Shown here piece after piece: positions 1 to 8,768 of a stretch of 64,000 nt of DNA; position 1 is the stretch's first letter; every line of letters begins with the position of its first letter. The stretch lies in contig DLGD01000007.1 of NCBI GenBank assembly GCA_002482505.1, forward strand, positions 62,001-126,000. Direction: 5' to 3'. Below the pieces are notes generated by a model that worked only from the letters and a program-made list of their open reading frames with translations, ran no database searches and was not told the DNA's origin. Source of the stretch: Christensenella sp. UBA7703 (GTDB taxonomy: Bacteria; Bacillota; Clostridia; Christensenellales; CAG-138). A program made the translations under genes and the position numbers.

Positions 1-27
1 TCAGTTTTGAAGCCGGATTCGAATCAA

Positions 28-58
28 AAGAGGATACCGCGGGCTACGGCATCCTCTT
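28..58 (-). terminator. Intrinsic terminator of the DUF1002 gene
   Basis: An 8-bp perfect stem (AAGAGGAT/ATCCTCTT) with further internal CCG/CGG pairing is followed on the minus strand by CTTTTGATT. It lies about 28 bp past the stop codon of the leftward gene at 86-967 and fits its terminator. Confidence 0.7.
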
Positions 59-85
59 GCGTTCTGCGCCGAAATGGGCGCTGTT

Positions 86-967
86 TTACTCGGTTTTATT
101 GCCGCCAAACACACCGGAGAAGAAACTCCCAACGGCGGAGAAGAAGCCTTTTACATCCTCAAACACCTTGCTTGTCACTTCGCCGACCTTGTTTGCGGTC
201 TGCGCGGCTTTTGCAATGCCGACAAGTTGCTTCTGCAGTTGATCCGCGTCCAAGCCTTCAAGTTTGCGAACCAGCGAGAGCACCTGCTCCAGCTGCGCAC
301 TGGTCAATGAGACGTTATACATCTGAGCCAGATTCTTGATCTCTGCGCGAACTTCATCGTCGGTCATGTTCTGCGTTTTGTCGAGCATGTTCTTAAGCTC
401 GTTGATCATCTGCGTCGCGTCGTCGCTGCCGATGTATTCGGCAAGTTCACCTGTGACGACAAGCTCCTCCGCGCCGGCAGCCTTTGCAAGGCTACTGAGC
501 GAGTTGCCGGTGATGTCTTCATAAGCTTTGTATGCGCCCGTCAGTGCCCCTGTGCCGGAGACAGGGAAAGGTGCACTCACGATCACCTGTGCATCCGCGA
601 TTCCTGCGGTTGTGAGCGCATTGATATACATATCTTCCGTGCAATAGTTGATGTTGTGGATTTCGACGGTCATGCCGGATCCTGCCGGAAGCGTCTTGAT
701 ATAGATGCAAGAGAGCGCAACGCTGCCGATCTTGCCATCGGGCACGAGGCCTTCCAGATAGCTGCGCTCTTCCTTGTTGGTCACGCTCAGCTCGGTGACA
801 GAACCTTCTTCAATGCCAAAGTCGGCGTACACCGCCTCCCGCTGACGGTCCGTGAGATCCGCGCCCATCGTGACGCGCTCCTGACCATCCTCGTCTGCCA
901 GCGCTGCCGGTATGAAGAGCGTGAAGCCCACCGCAAGGGCTAACACCGCTGCTACGATTTTTTTCAT
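86..967 (-). CDS. DUF1002 family secreted protein
   Basis: This 293-residue protein starts with a cleavable-looking signal peptide (MKK, a hydrophobic stretch to about residue 24, then ALADE), so it is probably exported. The block MGADLTDRQREAVYADFGI just after the signal is the hallmark opening of the DUF1002 family of Bacillota, and the length fits. The C-terminal third (from about residue 195) is predicted helical and ends in a Phe/Gly-rich tail (FFSAVGSFFSGVFGG). The family has no established biochemical function. The start is fixed by GAAGGAGGG 8 bp upstream. The gene is monocistronic, with a terminator just downstream. Confidence 0.85.
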   Translation of the reverse strand: MKKIVAAVLALAVGFTLFIPAALADEDGQERVTMGADLTDRQREAVYADFGIEEGSVTELSVTNKEERSYLEGLVPDGKIGSVALSCIYIKTLPAGSGMTVEIHNINYCTEDMYINALTTAGIADAQVIVSAPFPVSGTGALTGAYKAYEDITGNSLSSLAKAAGAEELVVTGELAEYIGSDDATQMINELKNMLDKTQNMTDDEVRAEIKNLAQMYNVSLTSAQLEQVLSLVRKLEGLDADQLQKQLVGIAKAAQTANKVGEVTSKVFEDVKGFFSAVGSFFSGVFGGNKTE

Positions 968-995
968 GGATATCCCTCCTTCATGTAACGCCGAA

Positions 996-1024
996 AGTAT
1001 AGCACAAGGTCAACCATGCGTCGA
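996..1024 (-). promoter_or_regulatory. Probable promoter of the DUF1002 gene
   Basis: On the minus strand TCGACG and TATACT are 17 bp apart, and the -10 has the extended form TGC-TATACT. It lies about 30 bp before the start codon at 967. The -35 is weak, so the extended -10 is the main evidence. Confidence 0.4.
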
Positions 1025-1174
1025 TGCAGTTTCGGCAATCTTTTCGTAATTGCCATGTTTTGTTTTTATTCTTCACAAACCTACAATCTGTTGTGTTTTT
1101 TGCACCGTTTTCTGTTGTTTGGTACGAAATGTATCGATTTTCCTTTTCAGACCGTGAATTGTACTATTACAATT

Positions 1175-1201
1175 AAAAAGCACTTCCTCTGACGGAAGTG
1201 C
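1175..1201 (-). terminator. Intrinsic terminator of the acetyltransferase gene
   Basis: Stem GCACTTCC/GGAAGTGC with a 6-nt loop is followed on the minus strand by TTTTTAATT. It is 40 bp downstream of the leftward gene ending at 1240. Confidence 0.75.
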
Positions 1202-1239
1202 AAATCGTTTTATGATGCATGGCAATATGATATTTGATT

Positions 1240-1686
1240 TTAAGATTCTTGCTTTTTTTGTGCCGACGTTGGTTTGACCGCAGGTCTTCTCATATAGTAT
1301 TTTGCTTCTACGGGCACAAATCCGAATCTTTCGTAGAGCGTGTGCGCATCACGCGTGGCAAGGGTTCCTGTCAACCCCTGCAGCGCTTCATGCGCTAAAA
1401 TTGCGGAGACCATCGCTTTGCCCAAGCCTTGGCCGCGAAAGCGTTCGTCAATAATCACGTCCGCCAGAAGAAACGACGTTGCATAGTCCGTAATGCAACG
1501 CGCAAATCCAACCTGCTCCCCTTCATAATAGACACCGAAGCACAGAGAATTTGCAATCGAACGCAGGATCGTCTCGCGGGTCCGTTCGTTTGCCCAATAG
1601 CTCTTGTGAAGCATGGCGTGAATGGCATCGATCTGCAGCAAGGCAGGGTTATCGCTGATGAGAAAGTTATTCCAATATTGTTCCAT
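1240..1686 (-). CDS. GNAT family N-acetyltransferase
   Basis: This 148-residue protein has the GNAT fold signature. Beta strand 4 (ADVIIDERFRGQGLGKAM, about residues 74-91) carries the acetyl-CoA pyrophosphate loop R-G-Q-G-L-G. A C-terminal strand follows with AHTLYERFGFVPVE, the usual Y-E-R-F-G-F motif. Proteins with this layout are often annotated as 'GNAT/EspK-like' small-molecule acetyltransferases. The acceptor cannot be read from sequence. It is a stand-alone gene with a weak AAGGAC ribosome site and its own terminator; the next gene upstream on the same strand (1728-2270) is 41 bp away and may be co-transcribed. Confidence 0.85.
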   Translation of the reverse strand: MEQYWNNFLISDNPALLQIDAIHAMLHKSYWANERTRETILRSIANSLCFGVYYEGEQVGFARCITDYATSFLLADVIIDERFRGQGLGKAMVSAILAHEALQGLTGTLATRDAHTLYERFGFVPVEAKYYMRRPAVKPTSAQKKQES

Positions 1687-1727
1687 ATTCCGTCGTCCTT
1701 GTTGCTTCTCTATCGTTTCGCGAACGA

Positions 1728-2270
1728 TTAGTCGCAGAGGTTTGCGATTTGATCGATGATTTTCTGCGTGCGTTCCGCGTTCAGGTCGTCCTTGAGGCTG
1801 TGATTAACGCCCTCGATGAGGCAGCAGGTCATGTTGCGCGGCTCGCAGAAGCTCATCAGCGCGCGCCCGGTCAAGAAGCGATCCTGTGTGCCAAGTACCA
1901 TTGCAATCACGCGTGATTCCGGGCGAATGAGCATCAGCGTTTTGTTGAGTGGGGTAAGATACAGTTGCCTCGGGCTGAGGTCGTTGTCCCGCTCATACTG
2001 CGCGGCAAGGATCGTACCAAGGCTTTTTGAAATAAACACCACATCTTCATACTCCGAAAACGCGATATGCATCAGTTGACGCTTGACGGCGCGCTGTGCA
2101 AGCGCAACCGCTTCCTCCAGCGTCTCAATCTCGCGAAACGGAATGTGTGAAAAGTCAAGGCGGACAATCTCATACCCTCGCGCGAAAAAATCGCTTGCAA
2201 GGCGCTCAAACAGCGCTTCCTTGCAGGTAAACCCCGTGCCGGGAAAGCAAACAGCTATCCCCGTCTTCAT
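1728..2270 (-). CDS. Small alpha/beta-hydrolase family protein
   Basis: A protein of about 180 residues with an alpha/beta-hydrolase layout: an early strand ending in CFPGTGF, a nucleophile elbow VFISKSLGT (S-K-S-L-G-T, a variant of G-x-S-x-G), an Asp in LGTQDRF and a His in VNHSL near the C-terminus. These would form a Ser-Asp-His triad. The short length and lack of a lid fit the compact KANL3/Tex30-like dienelactone-hydrolase relatives. Substrate is unknown. Two in-frame ATGs lie 6 bp apart; I prefer the inner one because GGGGAG is then at a normal distance. Confidence 0.7.
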   Translation of the reverse strand: MKTGIAVCFPGTGFTCKEALFERLASDFFARGYEIVRLDFSHIPFREIETLEEAVALAQRAVKRQLMHIAFSEYEDVVFISKSLGTILAAQYERDNDLSPRQLYLTPLNKTLMLIRPESRVIAMVLGTQDRFLTGRALMSFCEPRNMTCCLIEGVNHSLKDDLNAERTQKIIDQIANLCD

Positions 2271-2524
2271 ACGCATCTCCCCTTTTCAAATCCCGGTTTG
2301 TGCAGTTCCCCTTCTCGTGTTTTCCTTTCGAGTGTATCATGCAAAAAGCACGTGCGCAAGAGCGCTCCAAACGCATGGAAACACACATGTGTAAACAAGT
2401 TGTAAAAACCCTGAAAACACGCGTATCTACGGGCTTATTCCGGTGACTTTTCACGCTGTATTTTTCGGGGTGCTTTGCAAGAGAATAGCAGGTGTTTTTC
2501 TGTGAAAAAATCACGAAAAATACA

Positions 2525-2553
2525 TTGACATTTTGCGTGCATTTTGGTTTAAT
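2525..2553 (+). promoter_or_regulatory. Sigma-70/SigA promoter of the regulator-pot operon
   Basis: TTGACA (consensus) and TTTAAT are separated by exactly 17 bp, about 45 bp upstream of the regulator start at 2600. No other good promoter is seen before potA, so the whole regulator-potABCD run probably depends on it. Confidence 0.7.
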
Positions 2554-2556
2554 TCC

Positions 2557-2583
2557 GTTTAGTGACTGTAAACTCAAAGTTTA
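2557..2583 (+). promoter_or_regulatory. Probable autoregulatory operator of the XRE-cupin regulator
   Basis: Two overlapping inverted repeats lie just downstream of the -10: GTTTA-N7-TAAAC (2557-2573) and TAAACT-CAA-AGTTTA (2569-2583, perfect). They cover the expected transcription start. Bound regulator would block its own promoter, as known for XRE/cupin regulators of the PuuR type. Binding by this protein is inferred. Confidence 0.5.
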
Positions 2584-2599
2584 GAGGTGGTAGACACAA

Positions 2600-3136
2600 A
2601 TGGAGATCGGCGTCAAGATCAAGCAGCTTCGCCTGCAGCGTGGTTTGACGCAGGAGGAGCTGGCCGCCCGCACGGAGCTGACCAAGGGATTCATCTCCCA
2701 GCTCGAGCGGGATCTCACCTCCCCCTCTATCGCCACGTTGATGGACATTCTCGCCGCACTCGGAACCGATGTTGCGGGTTTTTTTCGCGAAACGCAGGAG
2801 GAGCAGGTCGCCTATAGTACGGACGATATGTTCGTCAAGGAAGAAGCGGACGGCTACACGATTCAGTGGCTTGTCACCAATGCGCAGAAAAACGCGCTGG
2901 AGCCCATCCTTGTGACCATTCCCGCCGGAGTCAGCGGTGTAGAAGACGACCCGCACGAAGGCGAAGAGTTCGGCTATGTGCTCAGCGGCAGCGTCACGCT
3001 CGTCCTCGGCAGTAAGCGATATCGTCTGAAAAAAGGCGGAAGCTTTTATTTTCGCCCGACTCGTGTACATTACTTAATCAACAGCGGCAAGAACGAAGCA
3101 CGCGTGCTCTGGGTCAGCACGCCGCCGAGTTTCTAA
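2600..3136 (+). CDS. XRE-family regulator with C-terminal cupin domain (PuuR-like)
   Basis: 178 residues. The N-terminal helix-turn-helix (about residues 5-60: IKQLRLQRGLTQEELA, then SQLERDLTSPS) is a canonical XRE/Cro domain. The C-terminal half (about 105-175) is a small cupin barrel with HEGEEFGYVLSGS and SFYFRPTRVHYLIN. This pairing is the standard local regulator of polyamine (potABCD) operons in Bacillota, where the cupin senses a small ligand. It sits 64 bp upstream of potA on the same strand and has inverted repeats over its promoter, so it probably represses itself and the transporter. GAGGTGG at 2584 supports the ATG at 2600. Confidence 0.85.
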   Translation: MEIGVKIKQLRLQRGLTQEELAARTELTKGFISQLERDLTSPSIATLMDILAALGTDVAGFFRETQEEQVAYSTDDMFVKEEADGYTIQWLVTNAQKNALEPILVTIPAGVSGVEDDPHEGEEFGYVLSGSVTLVLGSKRYRLKKGGSFYFRPTRVHYLINSGKNEARVLWVSTPPSF

Positions 3137-3200
3137 GGCTATTATGTTTTTCGGCGTGAAAAAAAGAAACCGCGCCGTATTGTTTTAAAGGAGTGAGCGA

Positions 3201-4580
3201 ATGAAGGACAAACACTTAATCGAATTGATCGATGTATCGAAGCTCTACGGCGGCGACGTCGCACTTTCGCATGTCGATCTATATATCAAGGACGGCGAGT
3301 TTTTAACCCTCCTCGGCCCTTCCGGCTGCGGCAAAACGACCATGCTCCGCCTCATCGCGGGATTTATCATGCCAGACGAAGGCCGAATCGAGATGGACGG
3401 TGTGGACATTGCGAACACGCCGCCATACCTGCGCAAAGTCAACACCGTGTTTCAAAAGTATGCTTTGTTTCCGCACCTGAATGTTGCGGACAATATCGCG
3501 TTTGGGCTCAAGCTTCGCAATGTGGACAAAGCGGTCATCAAGGAAAAAGTGGAAGCCATGCTGGAGCTTGTAAACCTCAAAGGTTACGGTTCGCGTTATA
3601 TCGAACAGCTTTCCGGTGGACAGCAACAGCGCGTGGCAATCGCACGCGCACTCGTCAACGAGCCGCAGGTTCTTCTGCTCGACGAGCCACTCGGCGCGCT
3701 CGACCTCAAGCTCCGCAAGGAGATGCAGGTTGAGCTCAAAAACATGCAGCAGCGGCTCGGCATTACCTTTATCTACGTCACTCACGACCAGGAAGAAGCG
3801 CTGACCATGAGCGACACCATCGTGGTGCTCAAAGACGGCGTGATCCAGCAGATCGGTACCCCGACGGACATCTACAACGAGCCGAAGAATCCGTTTGTCG
3901 CGGATTTTATCGGAGAAAGCAATATTATCCCCGGCATCATGCTGCAGGACTACAAAGTGCGTATGAACGGCGTGGTCTACGATTGCGTGGACAAAGGTTT
4001 TGGCAAGAACACCGAGGTGGACGTCGTCGTCCGCCCGGAAGATATCGACATCGTCCCCGCCGAGGGCGCGCGTGTGGTCGGCAAAGCCGTCTCCGTCGTG
4101 TTCATGGGCGTGCATTACGAGGTGGACGTGGATTGCGGCGGCTACGAGTGGATCATCCAGACAACCGACTATGTCGAGCGCGGGCAAGTGGTGGGCATTT
4201 CGATTCCGCCGGACGCGATTCATATTATGAAGAAAACGCAGCAGACAAACCTGTTTGACGCGGTTGCATACCCCGACGACAACGAAGTTGAGATCCTGGG
4301 ACATCGCTTTGCCTGCAATGGGCTAAACGCGTTTGAAACAAAGGATGACGTTCTGGTCGCGATTGCGCCCGCCGACGTGCAACTCATCCCGCCGGAAGAA
4401 AGTGGGTTGACCGGTGTTGTGCGCGCCTGCATGTTCCTCGGCACACACTATGAAGTAACCATCGGCAGCGACGAAGAAGATTGGATCGCCTATTCGGCGG
4501 AATACATGGAATCCGGCGAAGAAATCGGAATCTTTGTCCCCGCGGACAAGATCGCGGTGAGCGCAAATGAAGCAAACTAA
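3201..4580 (+). CDS. potA: Spermidine/putrescine ABC transporter ATP-binding protein PotA, with two TOBE domains
   Basis: 459 residues. Walker A GPSGCGKT (39-46), ABC signature LSGGQQQR (about 137-144) and Walker B LLLDEP (about 158-163) followed by the D-loop and switch His (YVTHD) make a complete ATPase that powers polyamine import. PotA proteins are normally about 350-380 residues. The extra length here is a second copy of the TOBE regulatory domain: GKAVSVVFMGVHYEVDV (about 290-306) is echoed by GVVRACMFLGTHYEVTI (about 406-422), with matching tails. AAAGGAG precedes the start; the 3' end overlaps potB by 14 bp, so the two are translationally coupled. Confidence 0.93.
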   Translation: MKDKHLIELIDVSKLYGGDVALSHVDLYIKDGEFLTLLGPSGCGKTTMLRLIAGFIMPDEGRIEMDGVDIANTPPYLRKVNTVFQKYALFPHLNVADNIAFGLKLRNVDKAVIKEKVEAMLELVNLKGYGSRYIEQLSGGQQQRVAIARALVNEPQVLLLDEPLGALDLKLRKEMQVELKNMQQRLGITFIYVTHDQEEALTMSDTIVVLKDGVIQQIGTPTDIYNEPKNPFVADFIGESNIIPGIMLQDYKVRMNGVVYDCVDKGFGKNTEVDVVVRPEDIDIVPAEGARVVGKAVSVVFMGVHYEVDVDCGGYEWIIQTTDYVERGQVVGISIPPDAIHIMKKTQQTNLFDAVAYPDDNEVEILGHRFACNGLNAFETKDDVLVAIAPADVQLIPPEESGLTGVVRACMFLGTHYEVTIGSDEEDWIAYSAEYMESGEEIGIFVPADKIAVSANEAN

Positions 4581-5394
4581 GACGAAAAAAGTAAATATAG
4601 CAAAAGGGATGCTCATCCGCAGGAGTGTGTTTGCCTACCCGTATGTCGTCTGGATGGCAATCTTCATCCTCGCCCCGATGCTGCTCATCCTCTATTATGC
4701 GTTCACGAGCGATGGCGGAGCCACGGTAGAAAACATCGTGCAGGCGGCCAGTTGGGATAACCTCCGCGTTTTGGCAGATTCCGTTCGGTTTGCGCTGTAT
4801 ACGACGATTCTTTGCCTGCTGCTGGGCTTCCCAGTCGCCTATTTGCTCTCGCAGATGAAAAAAACGACGGCTGCTCTTCTGTCCGTGTTTTTCATCGTTC
4901 CGATGTGGATGAACTTCCTTCTGCGCACCTATGCGTGGAAGGTACTGCTCAGCGCGTTTACGAAGATGCTTTACACCGAGAGCGCTGTGCTCTTGGGCAT
5001 GGTTTATAACTTCCTGCCGTTTATGATTCTGCCGATCTATACGACGCTGATCAAGCTCGACAAGAGCTATATCGAAGCCGCGGCAGACCTCGGCGCAAAC
5101 CCGACCAAGACGTTCCTCAAGGTTGTTCTTCCGCTCTCCATGCCGGGCATCATCTCGGGCATCACGATGGTGTTTATCCCGAGTACGACGACGTTTGCCA
5201 TCTCCCAGCTGCTCGGTGGCGGCAAGACGATGCTCTACGGCGATCTCATCTACATGAAGTTCATCACGGAGCAATCCTGGAACACCGGCAGCGCGCTTTC
5301 GATCATTCTGCTCGTGTTTGTGCTCGTCTCCATGACGTTTATGAAGAAGGCCGAGCGAAAAACCAGCGATGAAGGAGGCGGAAGGCTATGGTAA
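4567..5394 (+). CDS. potB: Spermidine/putrescine ABC transporter permease PotB
   Basis: 275 residues with about six membrane helices. The cytoplasmic EAA loop (EAAADLGANPTKTFLKVVLP, about residues 175-194) docks the ATPase and identifies an ABC importer permease. Similarity of layout (R-T-Y-A-W, then F-L-P-F-M-I-L-P-I-Y) and position between potA and potC fit PotB, one half of the membrane channel for spermidine/putrescine. It overlaps potA by 14 bp and potC by 7 bp, typical of one translationally coupled operon. Confidence 0.92.
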   Translation: MKQTKTKKVNIAKGMLIRRSVFAYPYVVWMAIFILAPMLLILYYAFTSDGGATVENIVQAASWDNLRVLADSVRFALYTTILCLLLGFPVAYLLSQMKKTTAALLSVFFIVPMWMNFLLRTYAWKVLLSAFTKMLYTESAVLLGMVYNFLPFMILPIYTTLIKLDKSYIEAAADLGANPTKTFLKVVLPLSMPGIISGITMVFIPSTTTFAISQLLGGGKTMLYGDLIYMKFITEQSWNTGSALSIILLVFVLVSMTFMKKAERKTSDEGGGRLW

Positions 5395-6197
5395 ACCGCC
5401 TGAAGAAGTTTTTCTCCGGCACATACTTGGGGCTCATGCTCGTGTTTCTCTATGCGCCGATTTTGATCCTGATCATCTTCTCGTTTAACCAGAGCAAGAC
5501 CCTCGGCAACTGGACGGGATTCACCTTCGACTGGTACGCGCAGCTTTTCCGCACGCCGGAGATCACGGATGCGCTGGCGGTGACGCTCTCCGTTGCAGCG
5601 ATTTCGTCGATTGTCGCAACCGTGCTTGGCACCCTTGCCGCAATCGGCCTGCATGCGATGAAACGGCGCGACCGGATGCTGCTGGAGAATATCTCCCAGC
5701 TTCCGATGGTCAACCCCGATCTGGTCACCGGTATCTCGCTGATGCTGTTGTTCCTGTTTGTGGGCTTAAGGGATGGATATACGCGTCTTTTGATCGCGCA
5801 CATCACCTTCAACCTGCCCTATGTGATCTTCTCCGTCCTGCCAAAGCTCCGGCAGAGTTCGGATATGCTCTATGAGGCGGCGCTGGATCTTGGCTGTACG
5901 CCCATGCAGGCGATTCAGAAGGTGGTCATCCCGGATATCATGCCCGGCATCGTCTCGGGATTGATCATGGCATTCACGCTCTCGTTGGACGATTTCGTGA
6001 TCAGCTTTTTTGCCGGAAACGGCGTGGATAACCTCTCGATGTATATCTACGCCTCCGCGCGCCGCGGCGTGAACCCCGCGCTCTCGACGATCATCTTCGT
6101 GCCAGTAGTCACCCTGCTTCTCATCGTCAACCTCAAGAGCATTCGTGAGGAACGAAACGCGGAGCTGCAGAGTAAGAAAGTCGGCATGAAGCGCTAA
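5388..6197 (+). CDS. potC: Spermidine/putrescine ABC transporter permease PotC
   Basis: 269 residues, about six membrane helices. The EAA loop is EAALDLGCTPMQAIQKVVIP (about 164-183), followed by P-G-I-V-S-G and SLDDFVISFF, which is typical of PotC/PotI permeases. It forms the second half of the polyamine channel with PotB. The start codon lies inside the end of potB, preceded by GAAGGAGGCGGAAGGC. A 72-bp gap with a fresh strong ribosome site separates it from potD, which may allow higher output of the binding protein. Confidence 0.92.
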   Translation: MVNRLKKFFSGTYLGLMLVFLYAPILILIIFSFNQSKTLGNWTGFTFDWYAQLFRTPEITDALAVTLSVAAISSIVATVLGTLAAIGLHAMKRRDRMLLENISQLPMVNPDLVTGISLMLLFLFVGLRDGYTRLLIAHITFNLPYVIFSVLPKLRQSSDMLYEAALDLGCTPMQAIQKVVIPDIMPGIVSGLIMAFTLSLDDFVISFFAGNGVDNLSMYIYASARRGVNPALSTIIFVPVVTLLLIVNLKSIREERNAELQSKKVGMKR

Positions 6198-6269
6198 CCG
6201 CTCTCCCCTTGCCGCACGGCGGCGGAAACAATAGAAATCTGTTACCCATTACACTAGGAGGAATCAAAC

Positions 6270-7316
6270 ATGAAAATCTGGAAGAAAATGATCTGCGCGG
6301 CGCTTGCCCTTGCGCTCTCGCTCTCGCTCTTTGCCTGCGGAGGCGGCAAGAGCAAAGTAACGCTGAACGTACTCAATTGGGGCGATTACATCGACCCCCA
6401 ACTGCTGCGCCAGTTTGAAGACGAAACCGGCATCGCGGTCAAGTATACGACCATGACCAGCAATGAAGAAATGCTCGTCAAGCTTGCTTCGGCGGACAAC
6501 ATCTACGACGTGTGCTTCCCTTCGGATTATCTGATCGAGAAACTCGTTGCGGACGATCTGCTCTACCCGATCAACAAGGCGAATATCCCGAACCTGAGCA
6601 ATATCGACTCCCGCTTTCTGAATCTCTCGTTTGACCCGAACAATACCTATAGCGTGCCGTATATGTGGGGCACGGTCGGTATTCTCTACAACAAGACGAT
6701 GGTCAGCGATCCCGTCGATAGCTGGAACATCCTCTGGGACGAGAAATACGCGGGACAGATTTTGATGTATGACAGCATGCGCGATACCATCGGCATCACG
6801 CTCAAAAAACTCGGCTACGACATCAACACCCGCAACGAAGCGGATATCCTCGCCGCACAGGAAGCGCTGATTGCGCAAAAACCGCTCGTGCGTGCATACC
6901 TCACCGATGATATCAAGATGGAGCTCATCAACGGCAGCGCGGCGATGGGCGTTGTGTATTCCGGCGACGCGGTCTACTGCATCTCCGAAAATCCCGACCT
7001 CGCCTATGTCGTTCCGAAAGAGGGCAGCAATGTCTGGTTTGACAACATCATCATCCCGAAGACCTCCAAGCATACGACGGAAGCGGAGCAGTTCATCAAC
7101 TTCCTCTGCGATGCAAAGGTTGCCGCGCAAAACTCGGACTATATCGGCTTCTCCACCCCAAACGCAGAAGCACTCAAGCTGATGGATCCGTCCTACGCGG
7201 CAGACCCGACCTACAATCCCCCGCAGGACGTACTGGATCGCTGCCAGATTTTCCAAGACCTCGGCGATTTTGTCAAGGTGTTCTCGGATGCCTGGACCAA
7301 AGTAAAAGCCGCATAA
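6270..7316 (+). CDS. potD: Spermidine/putrescine-binding lipoprotein PotD
   Basis: 348 residues. A lipoprotein signal (MKIWKKM, hydrophobic run, lipobox L-F-A-C with Cys23) is followed by NVLNWGDYIDP, the N-terminal signature of PotD/PotF binding proteins. The middle carries YMWGTVGILYN, also family-typical. It is tethered outside the membrane and delivers spermidine or putrescine to PotBC. The start follows AGGAGG. It is the last gene of the operon, closed by a terminator at 7333-7363. Confidence 0.92.
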   Translation: MKIWKKMICAALALALSLSLFACGGGKSKVTLNVLNWGDYIDPQLLRQFEDETGIAVKYTTMTSNEEMLVKLASADNIYDVCFPSDYLIEKLVADDLLYPINKANIPNLSNIDSRFLNLSFDPNNTYSVPYMWGTVGILYNKTMVSDPVDSWNILWDEKYAGQILMYDSMRDTIGITLKKLGYDINTRNEADILAAQEALIAQKPLVRAYLTDDIKMELINGSAAMGVVYSGDAVYCISENPDLAYVVPKEGSNVWFDNIIIPKTSKHTTEAEQFINFLCDAKVAAQNSDYIGFSTPNAEALKLMDPSYAADPTYNPPQDVLDRCQIFQDLGDFVKVFSDAWTKVKAA

Positions 7317-7332
7317 GCAGTATAAGAAACAC

Positions 7333-7363
7333 AAAGAGCGGATCATTGCGGTCCGCTCTTTTG
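7333..7363 (+). terminator. Intrinsic terminator of the pot operon
   Basis: Perfect 10-bp stem AAAGAGCGGA/TCCGCTCTTT with a 9-nt loop, ending in a T run on the plus strand. The A run on its 5' side lets it also stop the convergent gene at 7391-8752. Confidence 0.85.
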
Positions 7364-7390
7364 TATCGTGCTTTTACATATTGATTGGGT

Positions 7391-8752
7391 TTAGTTTGCT
7401 TTGGCGATTTCGTCCATCGCGATGGCTTCGAGCTCTTCATTGCTCATCACCGTCGTACGGCAGGCTTCATAGAGTGTGTCGATACGATCTTTGATCGCGG
7501 AGACGACCGGGTTGCGCTTGTCGATGTCCACGCCCATGTGGGTGTTCAGCCAGTATGCAATCCCCGCCGTGCCGCTGTGCGCGTCTACCATGACCTCCGC
7601 CGGACGGTTGAGAATCTTGCCAGTGTTGAAGATGCTGTAGATGCGCTCGTCTTTCAGCAGGCCGTCTGCGTGGATGCCCGCGCGGGTGCTGTTGAAGTTT
7701 TTGCCAACAAACGGCGTCATCGGCGGAATCTCGTAGCCGATGTCCTTTTCGAAATAATCCGCAATCTCCGTGATGACTTCGAGGTTCATGCCGTCCGTGT
7801 CGCCGCGCAGCGAGCAATATTCCATGACCATGCCTTCCAGCGGGCAGTTCCCCGTGCGTTCCCCGATGCCGAGCAGCGAGCAATTCGCAGCGGAAGCGCC
7901 GTAAAGCCAGGCAGCAGCCGCGTTGGAGACGGCCTTGTAGAAGTCGTTATGACCATGCCATTCGAGCAGGGAGCTCGGCACGTTGCCATAGTGCCGCAGA
8001 CCGTAGATGATACCTGGCACGCTGCGCGGAAGGCTCGCCCCCGGATACGCCACGCCGAGGCCAAGGGTATCGCAGCAGCGAATCTTGATCGGAATCCCCG
8101 CTTCTTCCGAAAGCCCGGCCAACGCGTGCGCAAAGGGCACAACAAAGCCGTAGAAATCCGCGCGGGTGATGTCTTCAAAATGGCAACGCGGGACGATGCC
8201 GCGATCCAGCGCCATCTTGACCACGCCGAGGTACTTGTCCATCGCCTGTTTGCGGGTTAGGTTCATCTTGTGGAAGATGTGATAATCCGAACACGAGACA
8301 AGAATCCCCGTCTCGCGCACGCCAAGCTCCTTGACGAGGTTAAAGTCGCTCTCGGTCGCGCGAATCCAGGTTGTGATCTCCGGGAAACGATAACCACGAT
8401 CGCGGCACATCTCCAGCGCCTGACGATCCTGCTGGCTGTAGACGAAAAACTCGCTCTGGCGAATCAGCCCGTTCGGGCCGCCGAGTTCGTGCATCATATC
8501 AAACAAGCGCAAGATCTGCTCCGCCGTAAACGGCGCGCGGGACTGCTGCCCGTCACGGAAGGTCGTATCGGTGATCCAGATATCCTTCGGCATGCGCATG
8601 GGCACAAGGCGCTGGTTGAACGCAATCTTCGGAATCTCGTCAAAGTTGAAGATTTCCGTGAACAGGTTCGCTTCCGGCACATCCTGCACATCATACTCAT
8701 AATAGTTCTCGCGCAGTAAGTTCGTGTGATCATCAAAAACGATCTTGCTCAT
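7391..8752 (-). CDS. Isopropylmalate/homocitrate synthase-family enzyme, possibly Re-citrate synthase
   Basis: 453 residues of the HMGL-like (DRE-TIM) Claisen-condensation family. The metal and substrate motif is ITDTTFRDGQQSR (about 56-68); HGHNDF (about 266-271) supplies the two metal-binding histidines, and GIGERTGNCPLEG (about 297-309) is the family G-E-R-x-G-N motif. It lacks the long C-terminal leucine-feedback domain of true LeuA. This ~450-residue clostridial group includes Re-citrate synthase as described from Clostridium kluyveri, alongside proteins annotated as 2-isopropylmalate or homocitrate synthase. Sequence alone does not settle which acyl-CoA and oxoacid are used. AAGGAGG precedes the start. 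The gene has its own strong promoter. Confidence 0.8.
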   Translation of the reverse strand: MSKIVFDDHTNLLRENYYEYDVQDVPEANLFTEIFNFDEIPKIAFNQRLVPMRMPKDIWITDTTFRDGQQSRAPFTAEQILRLFDMMHELGGPNGLIRQSEFFVYSQQDRQALEMCRDRGYRFPEITTWIRATESDFNLVKELGVRETGILVSCSDYHIFHKMNLTRKQAMDKYLGVVKMALDRGIVPRCHFEDITRADFYGFVVPFAHALAGLSEEAGIPIKIRCCDTLGLGVAYPGASLPRSVPGIIYGLRHYGNVPSSLLEWHGHNDFYKAVSNAAAAWLYGASAANCSLLGIGERTGNCPLEGMVMEYCSLRGDTDGMNLEVITEIADYFEKDIGYEIPPMTPFVGKNFNSTRAGIHADGLLKDERIYSIFNTGKILNRPAEVMVDAHSGTAGIAYWLNTHMGVDIDKRNPVVSAIKDRIDTLYEACRTTVMSNEELEAIAMDEIAKAN

Positions 8753-8768
8753 TGTTCCCCTCCTTGCA

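Noticed and set aside
3303..4304. 333-codon minus-strand frame across potA
   Set aside because: It is antisense to a gene with full ABC motifs; the His-rich composition is a by-product of the reversed strand.
6264..7346. 360-codon minus-strand frame across potD
   Set aside because: It is antisense to a clear PotD gene and has no start signal.
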